From the NCBI GenBank assembly GCA_963966185.1, contig CAWZYM010000006.1, positions 452,001-516,000 on the forward strand: a DNA stretch of 64,000 nucleotides. The letters run 5' to 3'. Positions 1-41,700 of the stretch are shown here, one piece after another; position 1 is the first letter of the stretch; each line of letters opens with the position of its first letter. The position numbers were made by a program, and so were the translations under genes. The DNA comes from Rhabditoides inermis. Lineage: Eukaryota > Nematoda > Chromadorea > Rhabditida > Rhabditidae. Below the pieces are notes generated by a model. It was given only the letters and a program-made list of their open reading frames with translations. It was not told the DNA's origin and made no database searches.

Positions 1-30270
<30,270 letters not shown>

Positions 30271-30334
30271 TGCGCCTGAGCGCGAGCCTGCTGAAAAAGT
30301 TAAATATTCTAATTGTGTAAGTTTTTCTGCAAAA
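30271..30334. promoter_or_regulatory. Shared 5' region of SMG1 and EXOC2
   Basis: The divergent SMG1 ATG (30270) and the first open frame read toward EXOC2 (30335) are only 64 bp apart, or 565 bp if EXOC2 starts at 30836. On the SMG1 side TTTTTCAG (30291-30298, minus) is a good splice or trans-splice acceptor. No TATA box is evident. A bidirectional promoter is inferred from geometry only. Confidence 0.45.
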
Positions 30335-33300
30335 ATGCGTCACGCGACCATATCTACAGCGACCATCGCTCGCGATGCAAAATGCTACATAAAAACGTAC
30401 CTATTTCGTGCAGCGATCGATCCGATGGGTGGAGTGGTAGAAGTCAGACCCGTGGAAATATTCGAGATAGCTAGTCGGATGCTGGGACATGTGTCTTCAA
30501 CGTCGACGTTCGCGACAACCTCTGCTCCAGAAAGCGCCGATGAATACGACGCTGACGAAGAGCAAATGTCGTCTGAAGGTGAGTAATATATTTCATATAT
30601 ACGTTAACAGTTTATGAACAATAAAACACTATGAAACATCAGAAAACAAACAAGTAAACAAAGAAAACGTAGGTTTTAAAACCTGTAAAAATGTTGTGCA
30701 AATCTCACTACGCAGTGCAAAAGGCGAATTTCGCGTCTTTTTTACTAGTTTGCGAAATTCGTTGAACTTTTTGTTTTATTTGTTGCTTTGTATTTTTGAA
30801 TATGTTTGAATAATGTTTTTGATGAAGGGGAACCTATGGCGGAAGGCGGAGGGGCGCCGGTCGTCACCGGCCTCTCGCCCACCGAGGGTATCCCAGGAAC
30901 TCAGGTACGAGATTTTAGTTATTTTACGTTGTATGATTGTTAAATTGTTAGGACTCTTATGATTCTTATTTTATACGTCGTGTTACAGATAACTATTCGA
31001 GGCGAGAACTTGGGCACCGATCCGAATGATCTGCTCATGTTATTCATCTGCGGCACGGACTGCCTCCACACTGCCAAGTCAGTTGATTTAGTATACCATA
31101 TTTAGTTTGTAAAGTTTCTTTGTGTAGACCAAGTTTTGGATTGAAGGTGGAAGTCTCCGTCTAAGATAGTGGCTCGCGTGGGGCAGGCCAGTCGCGGTCT
31201 GGGAGACGTCAAGATCGCCACCAAGTCGGGCGGCCGCGGAAACAGCAACGTTCAGTTCCGCGTGTTCATCGCGCAGGTACGCCTTTTTTGTCGTTCTGTT
31301 TATAGTCCGCTTTAAAATATGTATCGATTTCCCACTGTGACTATGGTTCTATGATTTTTCCCAGGTCGGTCAACTGGAGGAATCGGCAGTGTGGGTGGAC
31401 GAAACCAGAACCGTCCCAGGAAGAGAAGTGAGTGTTCTGGTAGTGTTTGCATTTCTCTATGTGAATCTGCATTGAATGTGTATTGAATGTAGAAAGAGGA
31501 AGTGTAAAGTAGCGGCCAGTCTCTTCGAAACTCTCTTCAATACTGACTTCGAAGGCGTTTCGAAGGGGCTGTTTCGAAGAGAGACTGACCACACATTTAG
31601 AGAGAGAGAGATTGTAGGGTGAAAGACAGAGAGGGAGGGGGGGTTTCGAAGAGACTGATCACACGTTAATGAATAATTGCCCAGGCGGTCCGCAACGTGG
31701 TGCAGAGCAGTGACGAGCGGGACGCGCTCGGTCTCCGGGTGACGGGCGCGAGAGGAGACCAGACGTGGCAGAGGTGGGTACGATGAATGGAAACCACTCA
31801 CTCACTCACTCCACTCCTCGGCCGTTTCTAGAATAGGAAATGTATAGCTTCAAGGCGTGAATCGCTCACTCAACCACTTCTCGATTGACTTTGCCGGCAC
31901 CTTTAGAATAATTTTTACTTATTCTTAGTTATATCTATGACAGTGGGTTGTATTTTTGATATTTTCAAATTCATTTGATATTTCTCTCTTGCAGACTGCT
32001 GCCGGATGCGTCGAGCAACGTGCGCATGGAGAGCTTCCACCCGCACGCCTACATCCTCGAACACCACAAACACACCACGTGGGTTGTCTAGAATAATAAC
32101 ATTGATATGTATTGTACTGATATTGATATGCATGCCTAGAATGTATTTTGTTCTATAACTTCACTTTTAAAGGGAGTGTACACTCTGAATTCCGGAGTTG
32201 AGTTAGCACCGGGGTGTGAAAATATGATGAAAACGACTCAGTTTTGTCAATACAACTAATTGCGGAAAATGTCTGCAAGTTGATGAAAATTGAGCGCCAA
32301 ATGTATCAAAATGCAGAAATTGGTGCCAATTGGTGCCAATTTTCAATGTTCAACAGAATTTTTCACCGACTTATAGGTATCTCCGACACATAGTTGTATT
32401 GACAAAAGTACATCATTTTCAATATATGTTCACATCCCGGTGCTAACTCAACTTCGAAATTCAGAGTGTACACTCCCTTTAAGGATCGAGGACCTGCGGG
32501 AAGGCATCAAGAACATGGAGCTCGACAAGGCGAACGAGGCCAAGAAGAGCGAGCAGATGCACAAGGTACGAGTTATTATTATGTTTATTATTATTATTAT
32601 ATTATAACTAGTTCAGGCCAACTTGTACTCGCTGATCAACTGTGTCGACACGCTGGCGAATCTGTACGAGGAGCTGGAGAGGGGCAGCAAGGCCGGCGAG
32701 TTTGACGTCATCACCAAGATTGCCGGGCTGGTGAGCGTTGTTACGTTTCCCATAGCCTTTGTACTTTTTTCTATTACGTGGAGTGGAGTGGCTGTCCCGA
32801 TTGACCTCCCGAAACGAAGAAATGACGATCACATCTAACATTGAACATTCTATTTTTATTTGTCAATATTGAGAAGTGCGAACCGCGAAAACAGGGGACT
32901 ATACACATGATTATTTGCAGATAGGCGAGGCGCGCTCATCAGCCGAGTCTGTGTTCCGTGAGGTGCTGTCGCGCAAGGACCGCGCGGACGCCACCCGCAA
33001 CGCGCTCTCCGTCCTCACCCGCTTCCGCGCCATATTCTTCCTCAGCAGCGCCATCGACCAGAACATGGCCAAGGTGAGGGAATGGGAATCGTAGAACGTT
33101 GATATAGCGTCTCAAGTATGTTTCACCATATCATTATATCTAATTGGTGTTGTTGTAATTTAATTGCTGTAACATGGCCAAGGTGAGTGGGAGAGGAGAA
33201 GCTATTTATTTGCCCAGATGGCAAGATTATTGTTATAATAATAATAATCTTTATCTGCCAAAGAGATTAGAGATACACAGTAATACAACAGGAAATGTAC

Positions 33301-36300
33301 AGTGTGGTTGTGGTAAATATTGAACTGACTCTAGGCTATAACAATCAGGATGACTTGGAAGTGGATTGTGGATTGGAACATGTTGCAGGGTGAATACTCG
33401 ACCATCCTCAACGACTACACCCGCGCCAAGTCGCTGTTCAAGGACACGGAGGTGGCGCTGTTCAGGGAGGGTGAGTCATACAATTTATCAATCATTTATC
33501 CAGAATCGCTATATTCTGACCATACAACACGTGGTCGGTGGTCTCTTTAGTAGTAGTAGTGGTATATAGTGGTCATTTGACTTTTTAAAAATCATATAAA
33601 TGGAATATTCAATGTTGTCTGTTTTTTTTTGTTTTCTTCAGGTACGGTGAGACATTTTACATATAAGCGTTGTTTGTGAAATTGTATTGAATTTGCCATA
33701 ATGAACTCGCAATAGGCGTTGTATTACTGTACTTTACCGTAACCTTACCGTAATTCACATTACCATGTGCTCCTTGGTTCGAGAAAAATATTCGGATTGA
33801 ATTGATTTTGCAAGCTTGTCTTTTGCAGTGATGGCTGGCGTGGACGCGAAGATGGAGGTGTTCAAGGAGGAGCTCAAGCACCGGCTGATCGACACGCCCG
33901 CCTCGTTCGAGGAGCAGAGCCGGCTGATCAAGTACCTCAAGGTGCGCGAGTACTCCTGTAGCGGTCGAGTAGTCATTGTAGTCAATAGCGTCGTAGTAAA
34001 GGACGTACACCGATTTTATTTACATTTTATTGAATAAAGAGTAAACATAAATAAAATATAGCCAGTGCTGGTGTAGAAGTAGATCCCAGATGGCTCCTTC
34101 CACTGCGTGCTGTCTAGATTCTGGAGCCGTCGTCCGATCCGGCGTGGGACTGCATCACGTCGTACCACTGCTGGCTGGAGGACGTGCTGTGGCGCATACA
34201 AGAGGAGCACTACCAGCGCGCACTGGACGAGTCGCAGGGCGCGTCGAGTGCAAGTGCGCTGATCAGTGAGTGGGGGGGGGGGGGAGAAAGGGATAAGAGA
34301 GCATTTGCGAAGTGCTTTCAATTCAATGCATTCCAATTTATTTAATTGTATGGTGGATAGACGATGAGGTTGATTCATTGATCAGCGCATTGATCAGTAA
34401 GTGTGGGGGGAATGAGGTAAGATAGCTTTATCAAATAGTGTGCTTTTCAGTGTTTGTAATGGTAGACGGTAATAGAAACTGTAATGAGTGAAGTTAGGTG
34501 GAAGAAAATGCGGGGGGAGATATGAAGTTGTCGCTGTTCAGTGCCGAGCGACAAGCCCAACTCGAGCGCGCGTCACGCGTTTGTGTCCGAGCTGGCCAAG
34601 GAGGTTTGTTGTTGTTGTTATTATTATTATTATTAGTGCTAGTAGTAGTATTAGTATCAGAGTATCAGTTATCATTGATATGAATGTGTTTTGTCAGGTG
34701 TTGACGAAGCTGCAGTCGTTTTGGAAGCTGGCTGGCACCTACACGTCGCCCAATCAGAGCGAGCAGGCCAGCCGGCATGATGATATCAATGTAAGTTTAT
34801 ATTCGTGAATCAAAACTGTCAAATGTATTAATACATCCGATTTTCTCATTTTCCTGTAAAACATTGATTCGATTCAACTCATTACCTGTAAAACATTGAT
34901 TAAGGCTTCTCTTTCACTGTAAAATATGGATTCAATTCAAATCATTACCATGTAAAACATTGATTCAATTTTTCTCAATCAATCAAATCAATCATTTATC
35001 CAGAATCGCTATGCCCCGCTGGGAGAAACAGTATCAGCGGTATCAGTGAGTATGAGTTCGGTGTTCTGTGTTTCAGCAAATGCTGACCAACTCGCTGAAT
35101 GTGTGCTCGTGGCTGCTGCTGAACGTGTGCATGCCGAGCGCCATGCCAGTCGACGTGGCGAGGAGGTGGGGTGGAGAGGGAGGTGGCTGATTGACTGATT
35201 GGCCAATCAGGATTGAAGGACGTGACGAGAAGCCAAGGGCTGATTGTGTTGGCCTGGCTGATACTGATACAGTGATTGTTTAGAACACGTACGGTTTAGA
35301 TACGAGCAGCATATTTCTTGACATGGCGTGAATCTATCTCATTCTTTCATTGCACACGTTTGGTTTAGATACGAGCAGCGCCATTTTTTCCTTGACTCGT
35401 TTCTTGACGCCAAGCTGTTGCAGGTACGAGCAGCACCTGGTGCGCTGGCCGGCCGTCTCGGACGCCACCAACCGCTCGCTCCTCTTCCACGCACTGAAGA
35501 CGCTCAGGTATGCGATGATCCTTTTTTTGTTATTCCTTTACATTTACATCAACTCCTGATTTTTTTTTGTAATTGCTTGTTGCTTCCGTCGATTTGTAAG
35601 ACGTCGCTGGGAACGCTTCAAAACCTGAGAACGATTGTATATCTATGAATTTTCAGATGGCTGCTGTCATCGCTGTACGAGTGCCAGTTCACGGCGGCGC
35701 ACGTGCAGCCGCTGGCCGAGCTGTGCATGACGGTGCGCCTCAAGGCCATCTCACTCGTCGTCGACCACGCACACGATAGTGCGTCTGTCTCTGTCTCTCT
35801 GGCTCTCTCTCTCTCTCTCTCTCTCTGATATCGATGTGTCGTTGCAGAGATTGGCCGACTGGGCGAGGCGGAGAACTGGAAGCAGGAGTACGTGGACGGG
35901 CGCACGAGCAAGACGGCCCTGCCCGATCACTATGAGAACGAGGTGGGGGGGGGGGAGAGGAGAGAGGGAGAGAGACAGGAAGTGGAAGAGAGAGGGAAGA
36001 GAAAGGGAGCGAGAGAGAGGGAAGGTTAGAGAAAGATGGGAAAGGGAGAGAGAGGGATGGAGACAGGAATAGAGAGAGAGAGAGAGAGAGATTAGGAAGA
36101 AAGAGAGATGGTGAGGCGACGACTGCCCTTGCAGGTGTGCGAGTGCATCTCCTCCGTGCAGACGGCCCTGTCGACTGGCGGCTACCCGGGCGAGGCGGAC
36201 CTGTTCGCCCGCGAGTCGTTCCGCAACACGCTCTTCAAGCTCTTCGACCATCTCATCTTCTCGATTAGGTGGGTGTTATACCGGTGTACTCGTTGTCTTG

Positions 36301-37048
36301 GTGTTCGTATTGGCTCTTGTTACGATGTTACTTGGGGTTGAGAGTATTTGTTTCTTTCAGCTACTGTGTGGACCGGCTGTTGAATCTGAAGACTCGTCGC
36401 GAGAAGAGGGAGGAGGGCGGTGGTGGTCTTGGCGGGCGACCGGGCGAGCTGGAGATTCGACAGGACGGAGAGAGGGAGGGTGATAGGCCACAGGTGGGGC
36501 CGGATTAGATATCAATGTTATCAATTGGTTGTGTATTGACTAACGCGCAAATATAATGATTGAACTCATATTGAATTGTTGTAATGTGTATTGATTGGAG
36601 GTGACGACGAAGAAGCTGTTGATAGCGATCTGCAACGTGGAGTACATCATGAACGTGTCGCTCAAGAACATTAGCAGACGACTCGCCGACTGCGGCGTCA
36701 AGTACGCCGACGTCATCTATGAGGTGTGTGGGGACTGAGGTTTCGATCATGACGATAATATGATGCATACAGTAGTGTAGAGTGTAGTGCATAGATACAT
36801 AGGCTAACGCCGGGGAAAGACAGGTAGGCTGACGAGGTTAGTAGCGGGAGGACGATACTTGATCGACAGTTTCGATTATATTACATGAATTCGCGTTTCA
36901 GAAGTCGCGCGGGAAGCTGTTATCGTACCGACAGGGTCTGGTCAACTACTACCTGCTCATCAAGTGCAGCTCCATCAAGGAGCTATTGTCGGAGGCGACT
37001 TATGACTATCTGCCCGAGGATGGTGAGTGGGTGGATAGAGGGGAGGGA

Positions 37049-37097
<49 letters not shown>

Positions 37098-38272
37098 GGA
37101 TAGATAGATATATAGATAGATATGGGCGAGGTCAGACTCGATTATGTATCAAAAAGTCACTTTATGATACAAAAAGACACTTTCTAAGGATCTTTCTGAG
37201 GGTGTGCAGTTGTTCTGAGATCTTCATTAGGGTCTTTTACAAGCAAAAGTTGAATCTGACATCTATAGGGAGAGAGAGAGAGAGAGAGTGAGTGACGTGT
37301 CTTTTCAGACGTGTCGGACTACGCCAAGGAGATAGTGATGTGTGTGGTGTTGACGCAGAGCGAGTTGGAGCTGTGCGCGCCGCGATTGACGGCCGAGTGT
37401 CTCAAGGTGGGTTGGGGATGCCTGCTCGTACTTTATATTACATTCTATCCATTGACCATGTACGTGTTTGTACATTGTACTTGGGAAGAGTCTTGACACA
37501 ACGCCGTATTCCTTCCGATCTTGGATCAAGCATTACATTCTATCCGGAGAAAGACCGTGTATTTGTTGGGATGTCGAATATCGGATTTGGAAAGAGTGTT
37601 GACAAAGTGGTACTGTCTGTATTGCAGCAAGTGGTGCAGTCGTCGTTCGAGTGTGTGGTGGAGCGTGTGATTTGTTCGGATTTCGGAATCGGGCGTTAGC
37701 CTATATATCTAGCATCTTAGGCACTACTGTATGCTTCATATCACCGTGATTGTGTTTTCATATTTAGCTATAACGGTTCCGGATTAACGATTGATTGATT
37801 GATCGGAATTTCGGAATCGAATATGGGAAAAGAGTCTTTACACGATGGTCGTGGTTGCAGCAAGTGGTGCAGTCCTCCTTCGAGTGTGTGGTGGAGCGTG
37901 TGATGGCGTGTCCGCCGCGTGACCACGCCGCCACCAGCCAATGCGTCATCGACCTCAGCGCCCTCGAGCAGTCGCTGGCCGCGTATCTCAGTCTGGAGAC
38001 CAGGTGCCGTATTTAGTTTGAGTCTTCTCTTCTCACATTTTTTGCTGGTGTAGCTATGTAGATTTCAAGGAGTATGAGTAGATGTGAGAGGTTCTGTGAA
38101 CGTTAAACGTTTGTAGGACGTTGCTGAACTCGTACCGGGCCGAGTTGGTCGGTGGACTGGACCAGGAGAAGCTGCGGCGGTGCATGCTCAACATGCGCTC
38201 GACGATGCGGCTGGGACTGGAGAGTCTCGATGCGGCCGGGGAGGAGGATGATCTGGACACCAGTAATGTATA
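30335..38272 (+). CDS. EXOC2: EXOC2/SEC5, exocyst complex component 2
   Basis: SEC5 is a subunit of the exocyst, which tethers secretory vesicles to the plasma membrane; its N-terminal IPT/TIG domain binds Ral GTPases. The IPT domain is clear ([53 protein letters not shown]). The helical core follows ([39 protein letters not shown]), ending EDDLDTSNV with TAG at 38270-38272. Main exons: 30822-30904, 30990-31078, 31149-31276, 31366-31428, 31685-31773, 31995-32078, 32484-32565, 32617-32730, 32922-33074, 33391-33470, 33829-33940, 34118-34265, then about ten more to 38272. The safest start is the ATG at 30836 ([12 protein letters not shown]). The 30335-30580 exon joins in frame through a GTGAGT donor and would add an acidic N-terminal extension, which is not conserved and therefore uncertain. 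Confidence 0.92.
31507..31600. mobile_element. Family D MITE in EXOC2
   Basis: AAGTAGCGGCCAGTCTCTTC at the left and GAAGAGAGACTGACCACACA at the right. A second partial end lies at 31643-31668. It is intronic. Confidence 0.75.
32171..32478. mobile_element. 308-bp MITE with TTAA duplication abutting an EXOC2 exon
   Basis: TTAA flanks (32167-32170 and 32479-32482). The ends are AGGGAGTGTACACTCTGAAT and the inverse TTCAGAGTGTACACTCCCT. Inverted homology continues through GTTGAGTTAGCACC, about 50 bp. The right end plus TTAA and one G form the acceptor CACTCCCTTTAAG of the exon starting at 32484. A piggyBac-like mobiliser is inferred from TTAA. Confidence 0.85.
33230..33345 (-). repeat. Family C copy in EXOC2
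   Basis: It has the ATT-type tail, ATCTTTATCTGCCAAAGAGA, ACACAGTAATACAACAGGAA and CTCTAGGCTAT. It lies between the exons at 32922-33074 and 33391-33470. Confidence 0.7.
33705..33812 (+). repeat. Family F copy in EXOC2
   Basis: AACTCGCAATAGGCGTTGTA, CTTTACCGTAACCTTACCGT and TTCGAGAAAAATATTCGG. It is intronic. Confidence 0.65.
35938..36105 (+). repeat. Polypurine GA intron in EXOC2
   Basis: A G run directly after the donor leads into about 150 bp of GA and GGA repeats. The next exon begins near 36135. Confidence 0.85.
36800..36872 (-). repeat. Family A body in EXOC2
   Basis: The inverse of 2220-2295: CTATGTATCTATGC, CTAACGCCGGGG and TCGTCAGCCTACCT on the minus strand. Confidence 0.7.
37690..37803 (+). 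repeat. Family A copy in EXOC2
   Basis: GTTAGCCTATATATCTAGCA, GCACTACTGTATGCTTCATA and TAACGGTTCCGGATTAACG with an ATTG tail. It sits between two copies of the next exon's start (37572-37690 and 37804-37905). Confidence 0.8.
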
Positions 38273-38733
38273 GGGGATACCAGTAATGTATCACTTCCCC
38301 TCTCGCTCACCCTCACTCTCTCTTCCTCTATACCGCGCTGAGGTGTAGGGGAGGGCAGAGTGAGAGAGAGGAATAGGGGAAGAGAGAGAGAGAGAGAAGG
38401 GAAGTGATAGAACTGCGCACATACCAAACGGCCGCCTGCTCACTCGTGTATATGTGACGTGTACTACGAACTACGACTTAGATGATAATAATTGAGTTGC
38501 TGGCCCAAGTCTATGTACCATTCGCTTGTAGTTTTGTATACAGAATATGTGTGATATGTGATATGTTTGCTTCCGATTGCAATGTGAAATGAGAGTAATT
38601 TATATGGCTTGCATAAATATTTATTTTTGTTTATGTAGTATATGATCTGTATATTGTTATATCGGTTGCTTTACCGTGAAATATCCTTTGATATAGAGAT
38701 TGAGTTGATGTTGATAATATGATATGTTTGCAG
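38273..38733 (+). other. EXOC2-TMPPE intergenic region
   Basis: About 460 bp. After the EXOC2 stop an ACCAGTAATGTA duplicate and a GA block (about 38350-38400) occur. The rest is AT-rich 3' UTR-like sequence. TTTGCAG at 38727-38733 lies directly on the TMPPE ATG, as a trans-splice or 5' UTR acceptor would. Confidence 0.5.
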
Positions 38734-41700
38734 ATGTCTTTGATACGATTGTTACTCGTATCATCTGTGATCTGCTACGGGCTCGTAGTCATGTTTGGAA
38801 AGAGCTGGGTAAGAGTTTATTTATATTTTGTTTGTTTGTAAATGTGTATTTTTATTTGCTTTCAGGCTCTTGCCGTTACAGGCCACGCGTCTGGCAACCG
38901 GATGCGATTCGTCTCTGTCATGAAGATTGAGTTGATTTTGGTAAGTTCGATCAGTTATCAGTTTCAATTCCATATTAGACGTTATCAGTTATCAGTTGTA
39001 CTGTTGTACATTGTGTTTCTATTCAGGTGTGGCTGAACTGTCTGGTGTACAACTTTATGATGTCGTATTTTACGTTGGAGGAGAAGGAGGCGAGGAATAG
39101 AAAGTACACGATCAATGTGGTGAGGATTTATTTTGAATAATATTGAAATGAACAGGACACCTGTTGTCGTAAGCTTGTGTCACATTCATGGCTGTGTCTA
39201 GAAGCCAGTGAATGTATTGATTTTTGCGGCTTTCAACAACTCTTGATAGAACATAGAAATGCAATTTATAAACGCACTGCGTCAACTTTTTGACGCGATG
39301 CGTCAAAGTTTGACGCAGTGCATCAAGTTGACGCAATGTGTAGCATAAACTACCCTGAACTGTAGAGTAAGTAGAGTATTTCAGCTGCAGCGTCGCTGTC
39401 GCTGGGCGCTGCTCGGCCTCATTCTCGCCAGCCACCTCATGTACTTTATGTACTACGCGCCCATGTCAGATTCATGTTCTCTTATTCTTTTTATTAGTTT
39501 GTGTTGTATTGATTCATTAAATTCGTAGTTCAAAGTTGCTTGATTGATTGAAGATTGATTACTATTCCAGTCCATTTGCAGCTGGCTGCAGACGCTGCTC
39601 TTCGATGCGACCACCGTCGGCACGGGGCTGTGGACCAACATGCTGGCGTTTGTGTGCGGCTTCAGTCTCGTCAACCTGTTCATCGGACCGGCTATGGTGG
39701 GTTGGGGGGGGGGGGGGTGGCACAATGATGAGGACTATTTTTGTGGAATTGATACGGGGAATATATCAAATGTGGCTGAAATGTATTTTGCGCGGTGTTC
39801 AGTGGTTTTCCGCCTACGTTTTGATGGCGAATTTGTACGAGACTAAATGGAAACGTATTTTTGCGCCGTATGCAAATTATGTGTTGCCACAAGCCACACC
39901 CATACCGTAATTTACATAGTTTTCACAATCTGTTGCTTGATTCGAAATAAATATTCTGATTCTGATTCAGTGGTTTCCGCCGACGCGCTGCGTGCTGCAG
40001 CTGCTGTCGCGGGTAGCCTTGTTTCGGGAGCTGCTCCACCAGAAGAGGCAGCAGGTGGGGTGGGGAGAGGGTGAGAGGAGGGGGAGGAGAGAGAGGGGGG
40101 AGAGGAGAGGATAGAGGGAGGTGGGAGAGAGAGAGAGAGGGAAAAGAGAGAGAGAAAGAGAGAGGGGGAGGGAGAGGGAGAAAGAGAGAGAGAAAGAGAG
40201 AGAGGGAGGGAGAGAGAGAGAATTTTCAGGTCCGCTTCACTCTGTTCATGGCTATCGCTCTCTCCCTGCCCATGTGGTACGCGTCGGATAAGGTGAGATG
40301 GTTATGCAACTCTGGGATTGTGCACACTGGTGTAGTGGTATTGTTGAGGTTGAGGTGAAACATAGGGTGCGTGAGTAGCAAGGTTATACAACATGTTTGG
40401 AGGCCAATACTGGAATTGTGCACACGGATGTAGTGCTATAGTTGAGGTTGAGGTGAATCATAGGTTGCGTGGGTGGTGTGTCATGTGATTTGATTTAGGT
40501 GGTGGTCCGGCATCTGGACGTCCCGGTGAAGGGTCTGTCGGCGGAGGGCGGTCAGCTGCGACTGGCTGTCCTTTCAGACATACACGCTGGAGCGAGTGTC
40601 TACAGGGAGCAGGTGGGGGAAGTTTGAGTGTTTGATGTATTATGCCCTAAGAGATTCATCGGAGTGAGTTGATTTTGTTAACTGTTTGCTATATAGCTAA
40701 GCGGTATTCATTGGGATCACTACATGGTTGGATTGCCAGGTGTCCCGGGTGGCGTGTGGTGTCCCTTCATCAGAGGCAGATCACAGTTATCAGAGACAGA
40801 TCACACTTATCAGACTGGCGCGCCCAAAGTGGCGGGGCGCGGGGCCACACATACTCATTGAGGTGACTTTGGTACATGGTAGCCTTGCAGGTGTCTCGAG
40901 TGGTGGACGCGGTGCTTCCCCTATCCGTTGATGGAGTGGTGATTGTGGGAGACATGGTTGACGCGCCGGTGGCCGACATTGAGAAGCGGGTGGAGCCCAT
41001 GTGGGTGGTGGCGCAGAGGTGAGGAGGTAGACAATTAGACTTGCAGTTGTAAAGATATAATTTGTGTAGGTTATGTTTGATGTTTTTTTGGCTTAGTTCC
41101 TGTTCTTTTCAGATTCCGCACTCTGTTCGTGACGGGCAACCACGAGTACTACTATGGAGACGTGCGCGAGTGGCTGCAGCTGTACGAGAAGAAGGGCATT
41201 AGGGTCCTGCAGAATGGGTGCGTGTGTGTTTTGTGTTTAAGTCTAATCTGATTCACAATTCACAAAGGCATGTGGTCGAGTGAATAGTGTTTGTGTGATA
41301 ATCAGTTGTGTTTCGATCATTGTAATTTATTTATGTTTAGCCACGAGATGCTGAAGGGAGTGTGCATCGCCGGCGCGAACGACATTTCGAGCGGAAAGTC
41401 GGGGTGAGTGGGTGCAGACTTGTGTCATAAGCCTAGTCCTATGGATCAGTGTTCGATTGGTTACCTGTATGTTCTAACTGGGTGAGTACAAGCGTCCATC
41501 ATACGCCCAACTTTGGTATCGTATGCGTATGATGTAACAGCCTGCTTATGATCACATAATGCGCGATACCGGATAAACCTCTTGAATTGGTTTGAATTGC
41601 AGCCTGCCCTCGCACCGCATGAACATCTCGACTGCCCTTTCTGGCTGTCCCGCCAAGGCGACCAAGGTGCTGCTCGAGCACAACCCGGCAGCGGTGAGGG

